Below, one piece after another: positions 38,351-51,555 of a stretch of 64,000 nt of DNA; positions within the stretch are counted from its first letter, which is position 1; each line of letters opens with the position of its first letter. The DNA is from Thunnus maccoyii (taxonomy: Eukaryota > Chordata > Actinopteri > Scombriformes > Scombridae). A program made the translations under genes and the position numbers. The notes beneath the pieces were generated by a model. That model did not search any database and was not told where the DNA came from. It worked only from the letters and a program-made list of their open reading frames with translations. The DNA is taken from NCBI RefSeq assembly GCF_910596095.1, contig NC_056535.1:9031501-9095500 (forward strand), read 5' to 3'.

Positions 38351-41300
38351 TTACAACCTCATTTTTATTTTCATATTCCACTGCTCAATTTGTCATTCAT
38401 TCACTCTATTCAATAAACATATATTTTAATCAAATTCCAGTTGTTTAAAGTGGAAGCAGTAGGTTTGGTGTCTTTTGGTCAAATTAAGCCAAATTTAAAT
38501 CGTATGCAGCTGGATTATCTGTAAGATATTCAGATAAGGTTTTTAAGAACATTTACAGTATGTTTGCATGAAAATGTTACACACAGACTGATTTGTGCTT
38601 CCTCCTAAATATAGATGGAAACAGATAAGCACAAGCATACCTTGGCCACAACGCTCTGACTGATTTCAACCCCCCACTCTGCTGTCACAGCCTGAGGCAG
38701 CAGCGTCCACTGCATGCTTGTACGCTAAATTGTGTGACAGACAATGGAGCAATTCTCAGACGGCAGTGAAAGGACGCAGTGAGTCATGGTGCTGGAGATC
38801 ACATATAGGAGTCACTGGACAGTTAGTCTGCAGACCACATAGATCGGTTTGGTTGTGTTCACCAATTTCATTTCTGAACCGTTGTTGTTGACGTGCGTAT
38901 GAGCGTATAACCATATGTGGGCGAGTTTATGCAAGTGGAATTAAGCTTAAGTTATGTAGCATCTGTTAGGATTACATGCAATCATTCACAGGGTGAGAAA
39001 ATTAAAAATAGATGCAAGGATTTACATTTGATATGAGACACACACACACACACACACACTTGCACAGACACACACAAACTCACAGACACACACAACCAAA
39101 AATGCAAACACAGATGCAAAAATAGAAAGCTTTGCAGTGTTTTTTCACTGATGTTAGTGTGTCATGTCATATCTCTCTATTTGAGAGAGTCGAGGACAAG
39201 TCCTATAAACATCAAATAGCCAAAAGGAAAGTGGAGGTGTGGAGGAGAAACACACATTTGCACAGGACAGAGCTGTGGAAAAGTTAGCTGCCCAGTTCTT
39301 CATGTTTTTCGATAATCCTCAGTTTGTTGCAAATTTTAAGTGGCCTGCTGAGAGATAAATAAATTAGTTGATGGTGAAAATAAAGACGAGTGAGCATACA
39401 ATAAAATTTATGTTGTATCATGAGCACCATGATTATCTTTATTAACGCTGATGTACTGCTGGTAAGGTCAAGGTGCCCGTATTTAACATGAAAGCCAGTG
39501 ATCAACTAAGTTAACCAATGAATGAACACAGTAGTGACAGAAAGTATATTAATATTTTGATGAACAGGGGTGTGACTCTAGTGGCCCAAAAATCTACGGC
39601 ACTATTTCATTCCTGGCAAAAGCTGCTGTTGCCATAGTGATTTTAACCGTTGTTATGCAACTGTTCTACTTGCAGCGGCAACCTTCACAAAGCAATGGGC
39701 TACGAGGACGCACATGCTCACATGTCACACAGTGGTGTATCCAGGCACTGTGGTATAGCATAACAGTGAATCTATGGATGTGGTGTGATACACATATGCA
39801 TAAACACACACACACACACATGATATGATGACATATTTGGATCATTGTGATGGTTAAAAGAAGCCCATTGACCTGGAGGCTGTTACACAACATCGGCTAC
39901 CATTCCCCGCCCCCCTTCTCTTCCCAGTAGAGTGTAGATGGAAGAGCTTATCTTCTCCGTCTCTCCATCCTCTCATCTATCAATCCCCCCCCCCCTCCTA
40001 CCCTGTGATCACAAAGCACAGAAACATCACACGCATGTCCCGCTACAGGACTGACAGCAGCTCTAATGCTGACCTCTGACAGTCTATTAAACATGGCAAA
40101 CACTGGAGTCTGAAAGTGGTGTTTAAATGTATACTCATAAACGCCCCCTAACCCTGCCTTGACCTAGACTCTTAAAGATTAAAGTGTCTGTCTGCTGGGT
40201 CAAGCCTTTTACAGTACTGGGTTACAGTAAAGGGTTTGACCTTTTAGTCCAAGGCCGCCATATGACTACAGAAGCAAAGCCCTAGACTGACAACAATATA
40301 TACAGACCATGCTCAACCAATGACATGGTTGTTTTGCAGAATGTTGCCTGTTACAGTTAAGCCTCAGGAGCATCAGGTCATAAGAAACTTGATACCAAAG
40401 CCAAATAAAAATCATATAAGTTATGGGGGGAAAGACAGTTCTCAGTAACTTATACTAAAATTTGTAATTGACATGTTGTTTGGTTGTTTTTAGCTCATTT
40501 ACAGCTATTCAACAGAGCTACTTTTTATAGGCAGTTTGAATCTGTAACACCTCATGGGACAACCTATCTACGTCCAAAACCCAGCAAGCATGTGACAGAT
40601 GGTGAGTTGCGGGAGGTCACTATTTTCAGCATTAACTGAAACAAGCACAGTCTTCACAATATGATCTACTCTAACCAACATGTGAACAAAACAGCCTTGG
40701 GAAGTGTTTTTAACTGTGGCAGAATAATATTTCGGCCCTAATTTGACAAAAATAACAGAGTGAGTAGCTGTAGGTGATGTAAAATTGATATGTCAAACAT
40801 CAAAATATTGCTTGAAAAATGAGCCTGAAAATAAAATGGTGCTTTACTTTTCAGACTGATTTGACATCAGTGTATCAGACGGATGTCTGTGCCAGTGGTA
40901 CAGTACATTCCTGAGAGAGGACACTGAAATGGTAATGGCCCGTGCACACTGTTGACACAAGCCTGGGTCTGCTTAATGGCTCTTCTCCATGTGGACCGCT
41001 GCTGCTCCTCACACAGCACAGAGCCCGTGACTCTGAGAGCAGATGACTCGCCTTGTTCACTTCTCACTCTGTCTGCCTCAGACTGGTTAGGGGTGACCAG
41101 GACCGGCTGAGGCGGCTCAGGGTGCCGTCATCCTCCTCCTGCCAGAACAACCCAGTCTATTTTAACATCTCTGCAACGGATACATTCTAGTCTGAGGGGG
41201 GCAAGTTTATAGATTTGTTGGGGGAATCTTATGCCTTGGCTAATACTCCTCAACATCACAGGATGTATCTACAACTATAGCCTGAGTTGAAAAAGGCAGG

Positions 41301-42472
41301 CCTCGCTCAGGATTGACATGTATTCCAGTTATTTTCCTGCACAGCAGGTGGTGGGAGAGGGCCTCGGCTGCCTGCTCATATTGAGTTGCAGTCCTATCAT
41401 ACTTTCCAAGGAATCTGTAGCGGTATTAATTAATCTTTCATCATGTGCTCGTACTGGCTAGGACACAAGTGTTTGCTTCATACATACATGCACACACCCT
41501 GGAACCAACCTTACATCCTGGACATTTGCATGAAATTTGACAGTTGCGACAATAAAATCTGTTTCGGTCTTTAACCCAATAACTACAAGCTCCTGGACAA
41601 ACAAACATGAAAGAACACACACAGATCTTAGCACAAACAAAAGTCTTTAATTTCTCCCCCAACAAACTGTGGACAACACAGATATACAAGATAGAGGTAT
41701 CCAAACATGTTAAATAACAATATTAATTAATATCATTATTGTAACATTAATAACATGGAATGTAGTAATCTCCATTCACATTCTTTTTTGAACTTTTAGT
41801 TTATTTTATGAAACATGTCAAATAAATAAATAACTCTATAGCATCTGTCTGATACCTATATGAATATAGTCTCTTTGAGTGAAGATGAACAGGGAAAGAA
41901 GGATGGCAGAATGAACAGGCAAAAGAGAAGAACGAGGGTGAGCTCACTACCTTCTCTTCCCATCGACTCTGTCCTCATACATATACAACTCCTGCCCTCT
42001 CAGATAGCCCTGTCTCATTTTAAACACACACTTGTTCATGAGAATGTGTTTAAGTGCATGTTTATGTGTGCAAAATGCTGACACTTTCTTTGGAATCGGA
42101 CACAAGAAAAACATTTCTACTGTCTCAGAATTCAAACTGCTTTTATTTGCTGCCTACCCTTTTTTTTCCTAAAGGTGAATTGGGTTAAAACAGAATGATG
42201 ACAACGGGTAAATCACTGCATCAGTTACACAGATGGCTCTCCTATGTTACTTGCAGGTCTGTTTGGAACCTGATGACGGACACACACAACAGGAACATTG
42301 AGAAGCACCAACAGCAGAAACAGGAAGGGGGTCCAATCACAGGCCAGCTACAACAAGGTCTAATTTTGAAGAGGAGAGAAGAAATCTCTCCCCTCTTCTG
42401 TAGTCCAGTCCTCCTCTTTGTGTGTAATTGTGCCTCTGTGTCTGAATGTGTGTGTGTGTGTCATGTCAGTCT
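38351..42472. other. Intergenic region downstream of ip6k2
   Basis: No protein gene recognised. Short CA runs at about 39040-39058 and 39805-39820. The right end should contain the ip6k2 3' UTR on the minus strand. Confidence 0.5.
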
Positions 42473-45400
42473 TCAGTCTGTGCTGTGGTTCTCCAGCTCG
42501 GAGATGAAAGTGATCAAGTTCTGGAGACCAAAGATGTACCCACTGTCCTGGCCCTCGTGGACCACGCTGTCTTCCCGGTAATGTCTGCAGGTGGTGTGGG
42601 CAAAGTCTATCATCCTCACATCCACCACAGGGCTGCGGGGGTCTGAGTGAGACAGGCAACCCGGGCTGACACCTGAGCTCCCGCCACCGCCGCCGCCACT
42701 GCTGCTGCTACTGCTGCTGCCACCGCTGCTGCTGCTGGAGCAACTGTTGCTGCCGTCACTAGACGTGGAGGGGCTGTGAGGAAAACCAAGTGCACCCGCT
42801 ACTTCACCCATCGCCTCCTCTTCTTCCTCCTCCTCCTCCATTTCTGGTTCAGCTTCCGCCTCCTCGTCCTCGTCCTCGTCCTCCTCATCCTCTTCTTCCT
42901 CAGAGAGGCCGTCCTCGGTGCGTCGGCGTGTGTGTTTTCGGTGGTGTGCACCGTCGTAGATGATGAGAAGGGAACTGGAGTAGAAGCGGTAGGATTCGCA
43001 GGCTTCCAGGGCAGCTTGCATGTCTCTGAGCCTGCGCAGCACCGGGGAGAGGAGTTCACGTCGCAGGCGCTGTCCACTGTGGAAGAACTGGAACAAAGCC
43101 TCCTTGAAGCCTGGGAGGGTCAGCTTGCGGCCGTGGTATTTATTCATGAACATCAGCTGGCCCGTATCAGACTGGTACACCTGAAGGGACAGAGAAATAT
43201 GGACAGGTTGAAAAAACGTACACACTTCCAAGATGCAAGATGCTTCTAAACAAAAATTGGAACTGGAACAAAAATTTAGTTTTGAGGTTTTTGCTGGCTC
43301 ATACAATAAATGTTGTGTGTCTTTATGTGTCACAAATTGTCTTGTTCATTTTTGTGTAATTTCAGTCAACAATCATGGTATTTAGAGCCCAGTGTTGGCT
43401 CGCGGCCCACCTGCATGCCACAGAGGCGGACTCCTATTGAGGCTGATGTGCTCTGCTGGCACTTGCGGATCTGCATGGCCTTCTTCTCCTCCGATGCATC
43501 GTCTCCGTGCTGCCGTGTGCCCATCTTCAGGTCTAACACGCAAGGGACTGTGTGCCGCCATGTCAGGTTCTCTAGCAGGATGAATTCTGGGGAACTGAGT
43601 CAAGGAGGACAAACTGGAAGAACTGTGGCCATGTCTCTCTACACTTGTATCAGCTTCCAACTTAAAACAAGGTAAGAGATCAATCAGGATGGAAGCTTTT
43701 CCACAGCACACACGTATGTGCCAGTCACAGTAATATCAAGTCACTAATGGAAGTGCTTTAGAAACATGACTCCACAGGACAAAGACATTGATAGCTAGAC
43801 ATTGTATTAGATAACCAGCCTTGGTTACAGCCTTAAGCCATGTACACATCTCCATTGCGTGCAAATATGCAGGCGTCAAGGTGTCCTAGTGGCTCGGTTG
43901 GCCAGGACACATGCCGTGTCCTCTGGCCTGCTGCCTCTGTTGCATCTAATTAACATTTCTCAATGAACAATGAATCCTGTCTCAGTGATACTGAAAAAAA
44001 AAGGAAAGTTCTCAGCAGGTAAAAGGATACTGTACTGGTTACGGTGCTTGGCGTTCTCCTTCATCCTCTGCAGGTGCTGCTGGTGACACTTGAGGCTCCA
44101 AGGATTGTGTTTGAGCTGTGGGACAGCGTTACTGTGGCTGCGCTCCAGTCGGTAGTAGAGCACCTCGGCCTGCTGCAGCCACTCCAGCTCCACATCCTCC
44201 TGTAGCATGTGCACACTGGATGGCAGAGGGATAGAGAGAGCTGCGTTAGTTTTACAGAGAAGTCAGGAAGAAAAAACACACTCATTCACTGCTACTGTGC
44301 GTGTGTGCGTGTGTGCGTGTGTGTGTGTACATACGTGTGCTTGGTTGGTAAGTATGGCAGCTGTTATAATGTATAAAAAGAGGAGCCCAATGCAATAGCG
44401 TCTTTCACTCACTAACACCCCTCCATTCATCCTCCTTCCATCCTCCACCCTCAAGCAGTGTCATCCTCCTAGTTGTTTTTCCACTCCTTAGGTCAGGGCT
44501 GACTCAGTAAAGTCTTACGTTTGTGTAAACGCACATACATGCATCTATTGCCATTATGTAACCCTAAGGCTGTGACACTCCCTCTGGTTGCCAAGGCCAC
44601 GGATCAGCCTCTCGCAGTATTTAGAGTCCATTTTGCCTTGGGTTGTATGTGTAAGTCAATGTGTGCATCATCAGTCGAATAATGTGAGTCTCCAGACTAC
44701 AGCTTTAGCATTCATGGAAAACGAAAGATCGCTTTAAATATATCATGGTTGTGTAACAGTTCTGGAGTGTTCAGTGCATCATCTGCCACTTTCAACTTAT
44801 TCACTTTCAATTTACATGAGCCTTGGTATCAGTGTGAAAGTGACTCACTTTGTCTCCGCCTGTTGATGCTTTGACTACACCTTCGATTTTATCGTGAGTA
44901 ATGGGTCCCTGAGGGTTACTTTTATCTCACCTCTTGTCCTTGTCTTTGCGGGAGTGGCGGCTTCGGCCATCTTTGCTGTAGTTCTCGCTCTCCACGAGCA
45001 GTGAGGATGTCATCATTTTGCTCCACTTGAGCATCTTGCTCTTGGGCTCGCAGTCGGCCGAGGGGTCCTTGTTCTCCAGATCGGCTGCTGGGTCACTGTG
45101 GAGGGGGTAAGCGATGAGGCAAAGGTTCCCTTCTTCATCCTCCTCGAAGCTCACTGACACCACACCTGAGACGAGGGCAGAGAGGGAGACAGAAGGACAT
45201 GTTAGACGTCTATGTCATGGAGAAGTGAAGAGAATATGTCTCTCATAAGGTAACAAAACACAATTAAGCCGATAAGATAAAACAAGCTCTCAAGTGCCAA
45301 GCATCTCTTATCCCCTTCTCGTTGCTTTTTGCAGAAGTTACACTTACAGAGTAGTCTGAGTTTACACCCACATCTCTTTGAGACATCTCCTCCAACAATA

Positions 45401-47322
45401 CCTGGTAATGACTATGACAGACAGAGAGGATATGACAGAGATACTGAGCTCTCAAAGCAACACAGAAAATGACATAATGAAGAAACAAAAGAAGAGGAAG
45501 AGCTGGTCTAATATACAAACACACAGAATGCTCTCCTAAGCAGGTCTGATGCTAGAAAGAAAGCAGCCCAAACACAAAAGACACAAGGCTACGAAGCTGA
45601 AGTCAGAATACTGTTTATTAACAACAATTTTATCTCACACAAACTTTTGTGTAACATATATATCATACAGAAACCCCAAAGCATCACCACACACAAAAAG
45701 AATGAAGCTACTAGCTTCAGCTCCAGACAAAAAGCACAGCAATTAAGAGTCAGCATTGCAGCAAAAGTCCAGAAGATTCCTGACGCCTCCAGAGCTACAT
45801 TACAGTCACTCCAACAGCAGATTTATATTTGCACAATTGTATCATAAACAGCCACACCCCTTTAAATCTCATCCCATAATATGGCTGAAGGAGAAGCCAA
45901 GATAAGGTGAAGGAGAGGAGGACTGAAAGAGTAAATGAAAATAAAGATAAAGAGGTGAAAATGCTGACATGGAACAAGAAGGCCCTGTTGGCAAAGACAA
46001 GGCTGGCAAAGCAAGAGAAGAAAGACTGATTGTAATACCATCCTGTGATCACATGGTCGACTCTGAATCAGTTTCCTTGTACCTCAGTATTTTGGAGGTG
46101 AACATTAAAAGCATCAGTGGGGCTTTTAGGACAATCAGAGGAAAGTGACTGCTTTGTATTGCCTTTCACTTCTCCGCTGGGGCCACAAAGGAAACAGCTG
46201 CACTGGCCCGTGAAGGAGATGTGCGGCAGTAGAAGGGGATGGAGAATGATAAGGACACAGAGGCAGGGGGCTTCTTAGGACCTGGCAGATTCTTATTCTT
46301 CACTGTTGCTACACATCGCTCGTTGAGTTTAACCTCTCCCAAGCTCTGAATGAATGATGACAAAAAAACTCAAGAGCCTGTCAAAGTAAGTTTGATAGAT
46401 GTACAGTGTGGCTAGACATGTAAAACCAGTCCAACAGTCTCTGTTTGCTAATATCACTCACAGTGCTTCATTTTCAAAGACCTAAAGAATGTGCAGAGGA
46501 GGGGAATCCGTCAGGTTTGTTTTTGTGAAGCCCTGTCTATGTTAGCCTCTTCAGGTGACCTCGTGGTCTCTCTCCGGCAGCTGATTGGATTTCTAAATAT
46601 GATCGAGGAGAGGTCTCACTTTGTATCCTTTTCACCAAGCTGGCTGTGTGTCAGGAATACAGAAGATACAGAAGCTCCCACCTTCTCACCAGACTTACCT
46701 GTGTTAGTAGCACGCCAGGACACCACAAACAGGTGTCCTGTTTGCTAGAGGCCCACTTCCACTCTCTGCTGCAGTACCCTCCTGTGGAATGATGTGGTAG
46801 TGCTGCTACTGGCAGACACCTAGAAACAACTCTTGAGCAGGGGCAGGGAGCTCCGTTTCCTAAAAATCTCTACAATCTTCACATTTTGCAACAAGCTGCA
46901 CAAACGCAAGGCATGTATGAAAACATCTATTCCCACCTGACTTCCACAAAGGTGTACATAGAGCAGTAGAATAAAGAAAAAGAGACGCATACACAACAAA
47001 ACACAACAACAACAGCAGAGATTAGAAAGGGATAGTTTTCATTACCTCTATACTGGGGGGTAAACTTCCTCATTGCAGCAGGCAGACTCTTGTAGAATTG
47101 ATGTTCGCGGGGGATGAGGGGCTTGCAGATGGTCTGCTCCCCGAAACGCAGGACACAGGAATGTCCCCCCACCTGGTGTACGAAGGGCTCAAGCATCACC
47201 CCTTTCTCCATGTAACACTGCTGGTGCTGCAGCTGGTGCTGCTGCTGTTGCTGCTGCTTTTGCTTTTGCTTTTGCTCTGCATCCATGGCCTCCTGGGCCT
47301 GAGCCTCCACAGCCGGACTCAT
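42473..47322 (-). CDS. ip6k2: Inositol hexakisphosphate kinase 2
   Basis: Five coding exons, 47322-47046, 45165-44931, 44215-44031, 43586-43411 and 43180-42473, give 526 aa (human IP6K2 426). The enzyme phosphorylates InsP6 at position 5 to make the pyrophosphate 5-InsP7. Visible motifs: [18 protein letters not shown] near the N-terminus; the IPK-family signature PxxxDxKxG as PCVLDLKMG at 247-255; SLLIIYDG at 361-368; and [11 protein letters not shown] with the metal-binding Asp at 483. Specific stretches such as [19 protein letters not shown] sequence and [11 protein letters not shown] favour IP6K2 over IP6K1/3. Two oddities: a Lys/Gln/His-rich run at ~17-35, and a ~100-aa insertion at ~370-475 with an acidic block (384-413) and a Ser/Gly block (~429-462). 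The start ATG at 47322-47320 has A at -3. Confidence 0.96.
44297..44328. repeat. TG-rich microsatellite in an ip6k2 intron
   Basis: Interrupted (TG)n with GTGTGC units, about 80 nt upstream of the exon 44215-44031 on the gene strand. Confidence 0.85.
45166..47045. other. First coding intron of ip6k2
   Basis: The 1.9-kb intron between the exons 47322-47046 and 45165-44931. I see nothing recognisable in it; short ORFs have no matching splice frame. Confidence 0.6.
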
Positions 47323-47380
47323 CCTCCTCTGGCCCTGACCACACTACCGCGGGCATTAGCCTCCTCACGCACGCACACAC
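47189..47380 (-). other. Possible upstream ORF overlapping the ip6k2 start codon
   Basis: An ATG 58 nt upstream of the inferred ip6k2 start opens a 63-codon frame that runs past the ip6k2 ATG in another frame and ends inside the first coding exon. It encodes an Ala/Lys-rich peptide with no recognised domain. If transcription begins upstream of 47380 it could lower initiation at the main start. The 5' end of the transcript is unknown. Confidence 0.25.
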
Positions 47381-47855
47381 AATGTGGTGGGGGCCCTATC
47401 TGGCAGGGACACACACACACTCACTCACTCGCACACTGCAGATCCTGGCGAGGACTGGTCCTGGTATCTCGCATTAAGATTGCAGGTTTATTCAAATTAT
47501 TCCCACGATGTCTTCAGAAGCCGTTGTTGTGATGTGATCTGCGTTTTCGTCTGTGCAGTCGGGGATTCAGCTGGTCGAAAACAAAGGACAGGAAGGAGGA
47601 AATAGAGGAGAAACAAAAGAAACAGCTCAGGTTTAGTGGATGTTTAATTCCTTTTTATCTTCTTGTCAGGTAACTCGAGCAGAACCAGAAAGCCCTTTTA
47701 TGTCCTTTAAGTGTTGAGGTTGAGACTAGTGCTGCAGCGGCAGGATAAAGCAAACAGAGACAGATCCTGCTTGTGCCTCTGCTGCAGACTGAAAGCTCTC
47801 TGACAGCTGAGAGCTGGCTCGAGACTGGTAAAGCTCTCACAAGCCTGACAATCGG

Positions 47856-47884
47856 CCCGCCCACATCACAAGTAATCCACCAAT
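47856..47884 (-). promoter_or_regulatory. Candidate GC box and CCAAT box upstream of ip6k2
   Basis: CCCGCCC at 47856-47862 and CCAAT at 47880-47884, about 535-560 nt upstream of the ip6k2 ATG. The combination is common in housekeeping promoters. Very short motifs; weak evidence. Confidence 0.2.
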
Positions 47885-50800
47885 CAGGAGCATTCAAAGC
47901 AGGTTGTTGGGTGGTAACCCTTCCAGGGAAAGGAGCAAGCAAACAAAGACGGTGGTGGGAGGGGGGAATCTGGGGGAAGGGAGAGAGGAGAGAAGAATAA
48001 AAACAAGGAGGGAGGACGAAGCTGAACTCAGCTGTTTTTCTCTCTATGTGACAGCCGTGTTTTCACAACCTGACAGAACAAGCAGCACTATTTCCTTTTA
48101 TAAAGTGAGGTATAAGGAAAGGAACAACAGAACACAGCGAAGAACGAAACACAGAAACTAAGCAGTAATGCAGGTGCTGACTGACATGAAGCTCAAAACT
48201 CATGAGCAGGAGTCAGATATAAATAAAATAGTTACTGTACAGAAATCCTGGCCTGAAAAATAAACAAGCTTTGGCAGGTTCTTCGAATGCTGATTTTACT
48301 TAGGATACACTTTTTTGTACCATTCTTGGATATATTTTTCACACATTTTACATTGCAAAACACAGGTTTTGTTTGATTTTTGATTTTGCTGGGGATTGCA
48401 AAGTCAAATATTTACAATTTTGTATTTACTTTCTCTACATACACCATAATCTACAGCTGTAGCAGCACTCAGCTAGCCAGCCGAGTACATATACCATGAG
48501 TGAGTAACATTTTGGGAGTCCATAATGAAGTGAAGTTCATACTAGTCAGAGTAAAGCCCACTTTAATAAGAATTTGAAGGATTTATAGAAACTGAAAGAG
48601 TAGAAGATGTACCTGGCAACAAAAGGTCAGGATGTGGTGTGAAGAAGACAGAGTGGGGTGAGGAGGGGTGAGGCAGGGGGTTGCTAAGAGCTTGTGCTAT
48701 AGCCAGAGTGGAAACTATAATCCTCATCTCGCACCCTCCCGGTCTTTCTTGACACCGATTATCGGAGCAGGCAAAATAACATCTGATAAACCCAGTGACT
48801 CACTGCTGTCTCCATTCATGTGCATCCACCTTTAGATTGTTTGTGGGAAAACACAGAGCGCACAGTGTATTATTACTATAACATATGAAATGTTGATCAG
48901 TGTATAGTCGTCCATGTTCGTGGGCGTTAACATACTGTATCATCCTGTGTTGTTGTGCATGTGTGTTGTTTATCCTTGTATGCCTCCACGTGTGTGTGTG
49001 TGCGTATGTACTGTACGTTACAGTCGGACACTGGCTGGTTGTGCAGGGACCAGAGTCAGAAAGCCCAGCACTAATCTCTCTAATCCTGCCTCTTGGAACA
49101 CAAGAGGAAAATAGGCCATGACAAACAAGTAGAAAATAGCCACAGTTACACTTAAACACACATATACTGTACACCACACACAAACACTAAAGCTTCAGTG
49201 GGGTGGCCCCTGCAACTTCTGGGCGCTTCCTACATGCTCCCACTCCAATATCTTTCATCAGTGGACACTTTACTGGATAGACCACATAGATCTCAGCTGG
49301 GAAAGCTCTCCTCTGTCAGCCCTGACTCTCTGAGATCACTTATTTGTATTCCAATATAGCTGCACACAACACAAGTGTTGTCACTGGCATAACATTCTGT
49401 TTTTGTTGTCAGACGGCTATTAAATCATGATTGACTGGGGGTAATGACTGCTAGCAGTAACCCCAGCATTGAGAGCCTTGATCAAATCCCTATTTTATGA
49501 CCATGTGCTTGTCTTGCAATATAAACATAAAGCTATGTGAATGTCAACACCTGTATTTCCTGCTATATTAAAATTAGCTATCACGGAGAGACAGACAGTT
49601 GTGAAGAGGCCCTCACTAAAATCTGTCAGTGTCATTTATATCCACATTTATGGAAACAAGATACTTGGTATTTGAAGCTAAAACAGTTCAAGCACTCGTT
49701 AAATCTAACTGACATCCAAACACTTGGACCATCTGGCACAAACATAGGCAATCAAAAATGTAAATCAAACATTTAAGTGATTTACTGTTTAAGCAATAAA
49801 CCCTTAAATGTGTGGATGGGAATTTAAAAGGCGCGTGATGGAACATTGAATCCCAAACTGGAAAAGAGATTTAGAAGTGTGAAGAGGAAATTACATTGAG
49901 ACCAACAGAAAGAAATGTAGTGAGACGTAAGTGAAAGCTATGACCTTGATAGAAATGGGCCGTGCACAGCATGGGGCGGTAAGCGGGGGCTTTTCACAGT
50001 ACTGCTGAGGTGTGTGCCAGTCATAAACAGAGACACTGAGATGTGCAGCCAACAGGAAGTTGGATTCCAGCCCCTCACCTTCACATAGCTTACCAGAGTC
50101 GTGCAGTTAGAGGAACGCCTCTTGACAACATCTGAGCTTTTTTAACCTTGACAAAAGGGAGAGGACGGATTTGAATCTATCTTACAAGGTATATCAGATG
50201 CCTTGTGTTTGCTCTTTTCTGCAGCCTGCTGATCGAGGGTCAGTCAGTGAGAATATCATCTACAACAGCAAGCAGGATATATTTAGGCTGGAAAATGAAA
50301 CCCAAATCATTTTCATTCCATATGCTTGAACATTCAGTTGATCTAAGACTCTAGAAATATCTCTACTAAAATGAATTTGAATCCCCATAAAATGCGCAAT
50401 ATATATATAACTCTACAGAGGCTCACTTGAGGGCTAGAACCTACTCCATTATGCAATGGGAATTATCCACACATAGTGGATGTCACCAGTCCATCACATG
50501 GATAACAGACAGACCAACCATCACCTTTTCATTGAAAGCATAGCTGAGGTTCATTCTTATACCAGGATCTCGATTCTTGGTATTTGACCTTTGTCTGTAG
50601 CTGTGACCATGGAAATCATATGAATTATAAAGGAAACAGCAGCTATAGGTTAGTTAAAGAGTGACCCTAAACACATCTTTACTGGGTCTTTCATTCTTAC
50701 CAGTTTCTTTTGCCAGTGTTTTTGCTAGTTTCATTCTTTTGCAAAGCTGTTTCATTGATTAGAATTGGTCATTTAAAATCAAGTCACATGTCAAGGTCAC

Positions 50801-51468
50801 CACACAGGCATGTCTTTGGCTTGTACGGAAAAAATTGCAGCATGGAGGACACAAAAACTGATGAGAGGAGAACTTGAATCCATCCTCCAGAAGTTATTGT
50901 GCATGCTAAACCCTAAGCCTAAGTCACTGTGTCACCTCCAGTACAATGTTTTACCCTGTGTGTTACCTCATGCTCCATCTTCAGTGTTAATCAGAGTCAA
51001 AGCCTTGCAGACAACTGTCTCAACATTCTCACCGTGATTAACATGTTCACTGAGATCAGAAGGCTCACTTAGTGAACTTCATCTCGTCAGCTTTTATCTA
51101 CAAACAGTAACAGTGCAGCAAAGGGGACAGAGTGAGAGCAGGTATGTCACTCAAGTTATCAAGTGGGTTGATGTTACATCGAATCAAGGCCGCAGCAACT
51201 CCACAGGGCTTTACAGCACGTTCAGGCGTCCCAGAAATATGATCGGCAGATCTGTCTGTATTCAGAGGACGCCTGTGCTGCAGGATGGTTGGAGGTTAGG
51301 GGGGTTTCAGGAAGGAAAAGAGGGTGATGTTAATCTTTTGCACTTGTGTGGCCATGGACATTGGAAGAAGAGGGTAATATGGAGGTGCTGAGTAAATTTA
51401 GATATTAAACAGATGATGAAGATATGGACGCATTAGAAGTGAACATGAAAGGCAGAGTAATAAAGGGC

Positions 51469-51471
51469 ACA

Positions 51472-51550
<79 letters not shown>
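51469..51550. repeat. Compound (CACG)n-(CA)n microsatellite
   Basis: About 35 nt of ACGC/CACG tetranucleotides passing directly into about 47 nt of CA. Confidence 0.95.

Positions 51551-51555
<5 letters not shown>

Noticed and set aside
39630..39662. Second RFX-like motif (GTTGCCATAGTGAT)
   Set aside because: Far from any gene start that I can identify; such matches are expected by chance in 64 kb.
42776..43249. 157-codon plus-strand ORF opposite ip6k2
   Set aside because: Shadow of the acidic/Ser-Gly exon on the other strand. The minus strand has the conserved kinase motifs and splice sites.
43879..43945. tRNA-like text (GTGTCCTAGTGGCTCGGTTG) in an ip6k2 intron
   Set aside because: Resembles an A-box, but I could not fold a cloverleaf or find a proper B-box; at most a decayed SINE head.
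47098..47532. 144-codon plus-strand ORF with a poly-Leu run
   Set aside because: Antisense of the Gln-rich first coding exon of ip6k2; Leu runs come from CTG/TTG complementing CAG/CAA.
51469..51550. Regular short repeats considered as a CRISPR-like array
   Set aside because: Contiguous simple-sequence units with no spacers, in a vertebrate genome.
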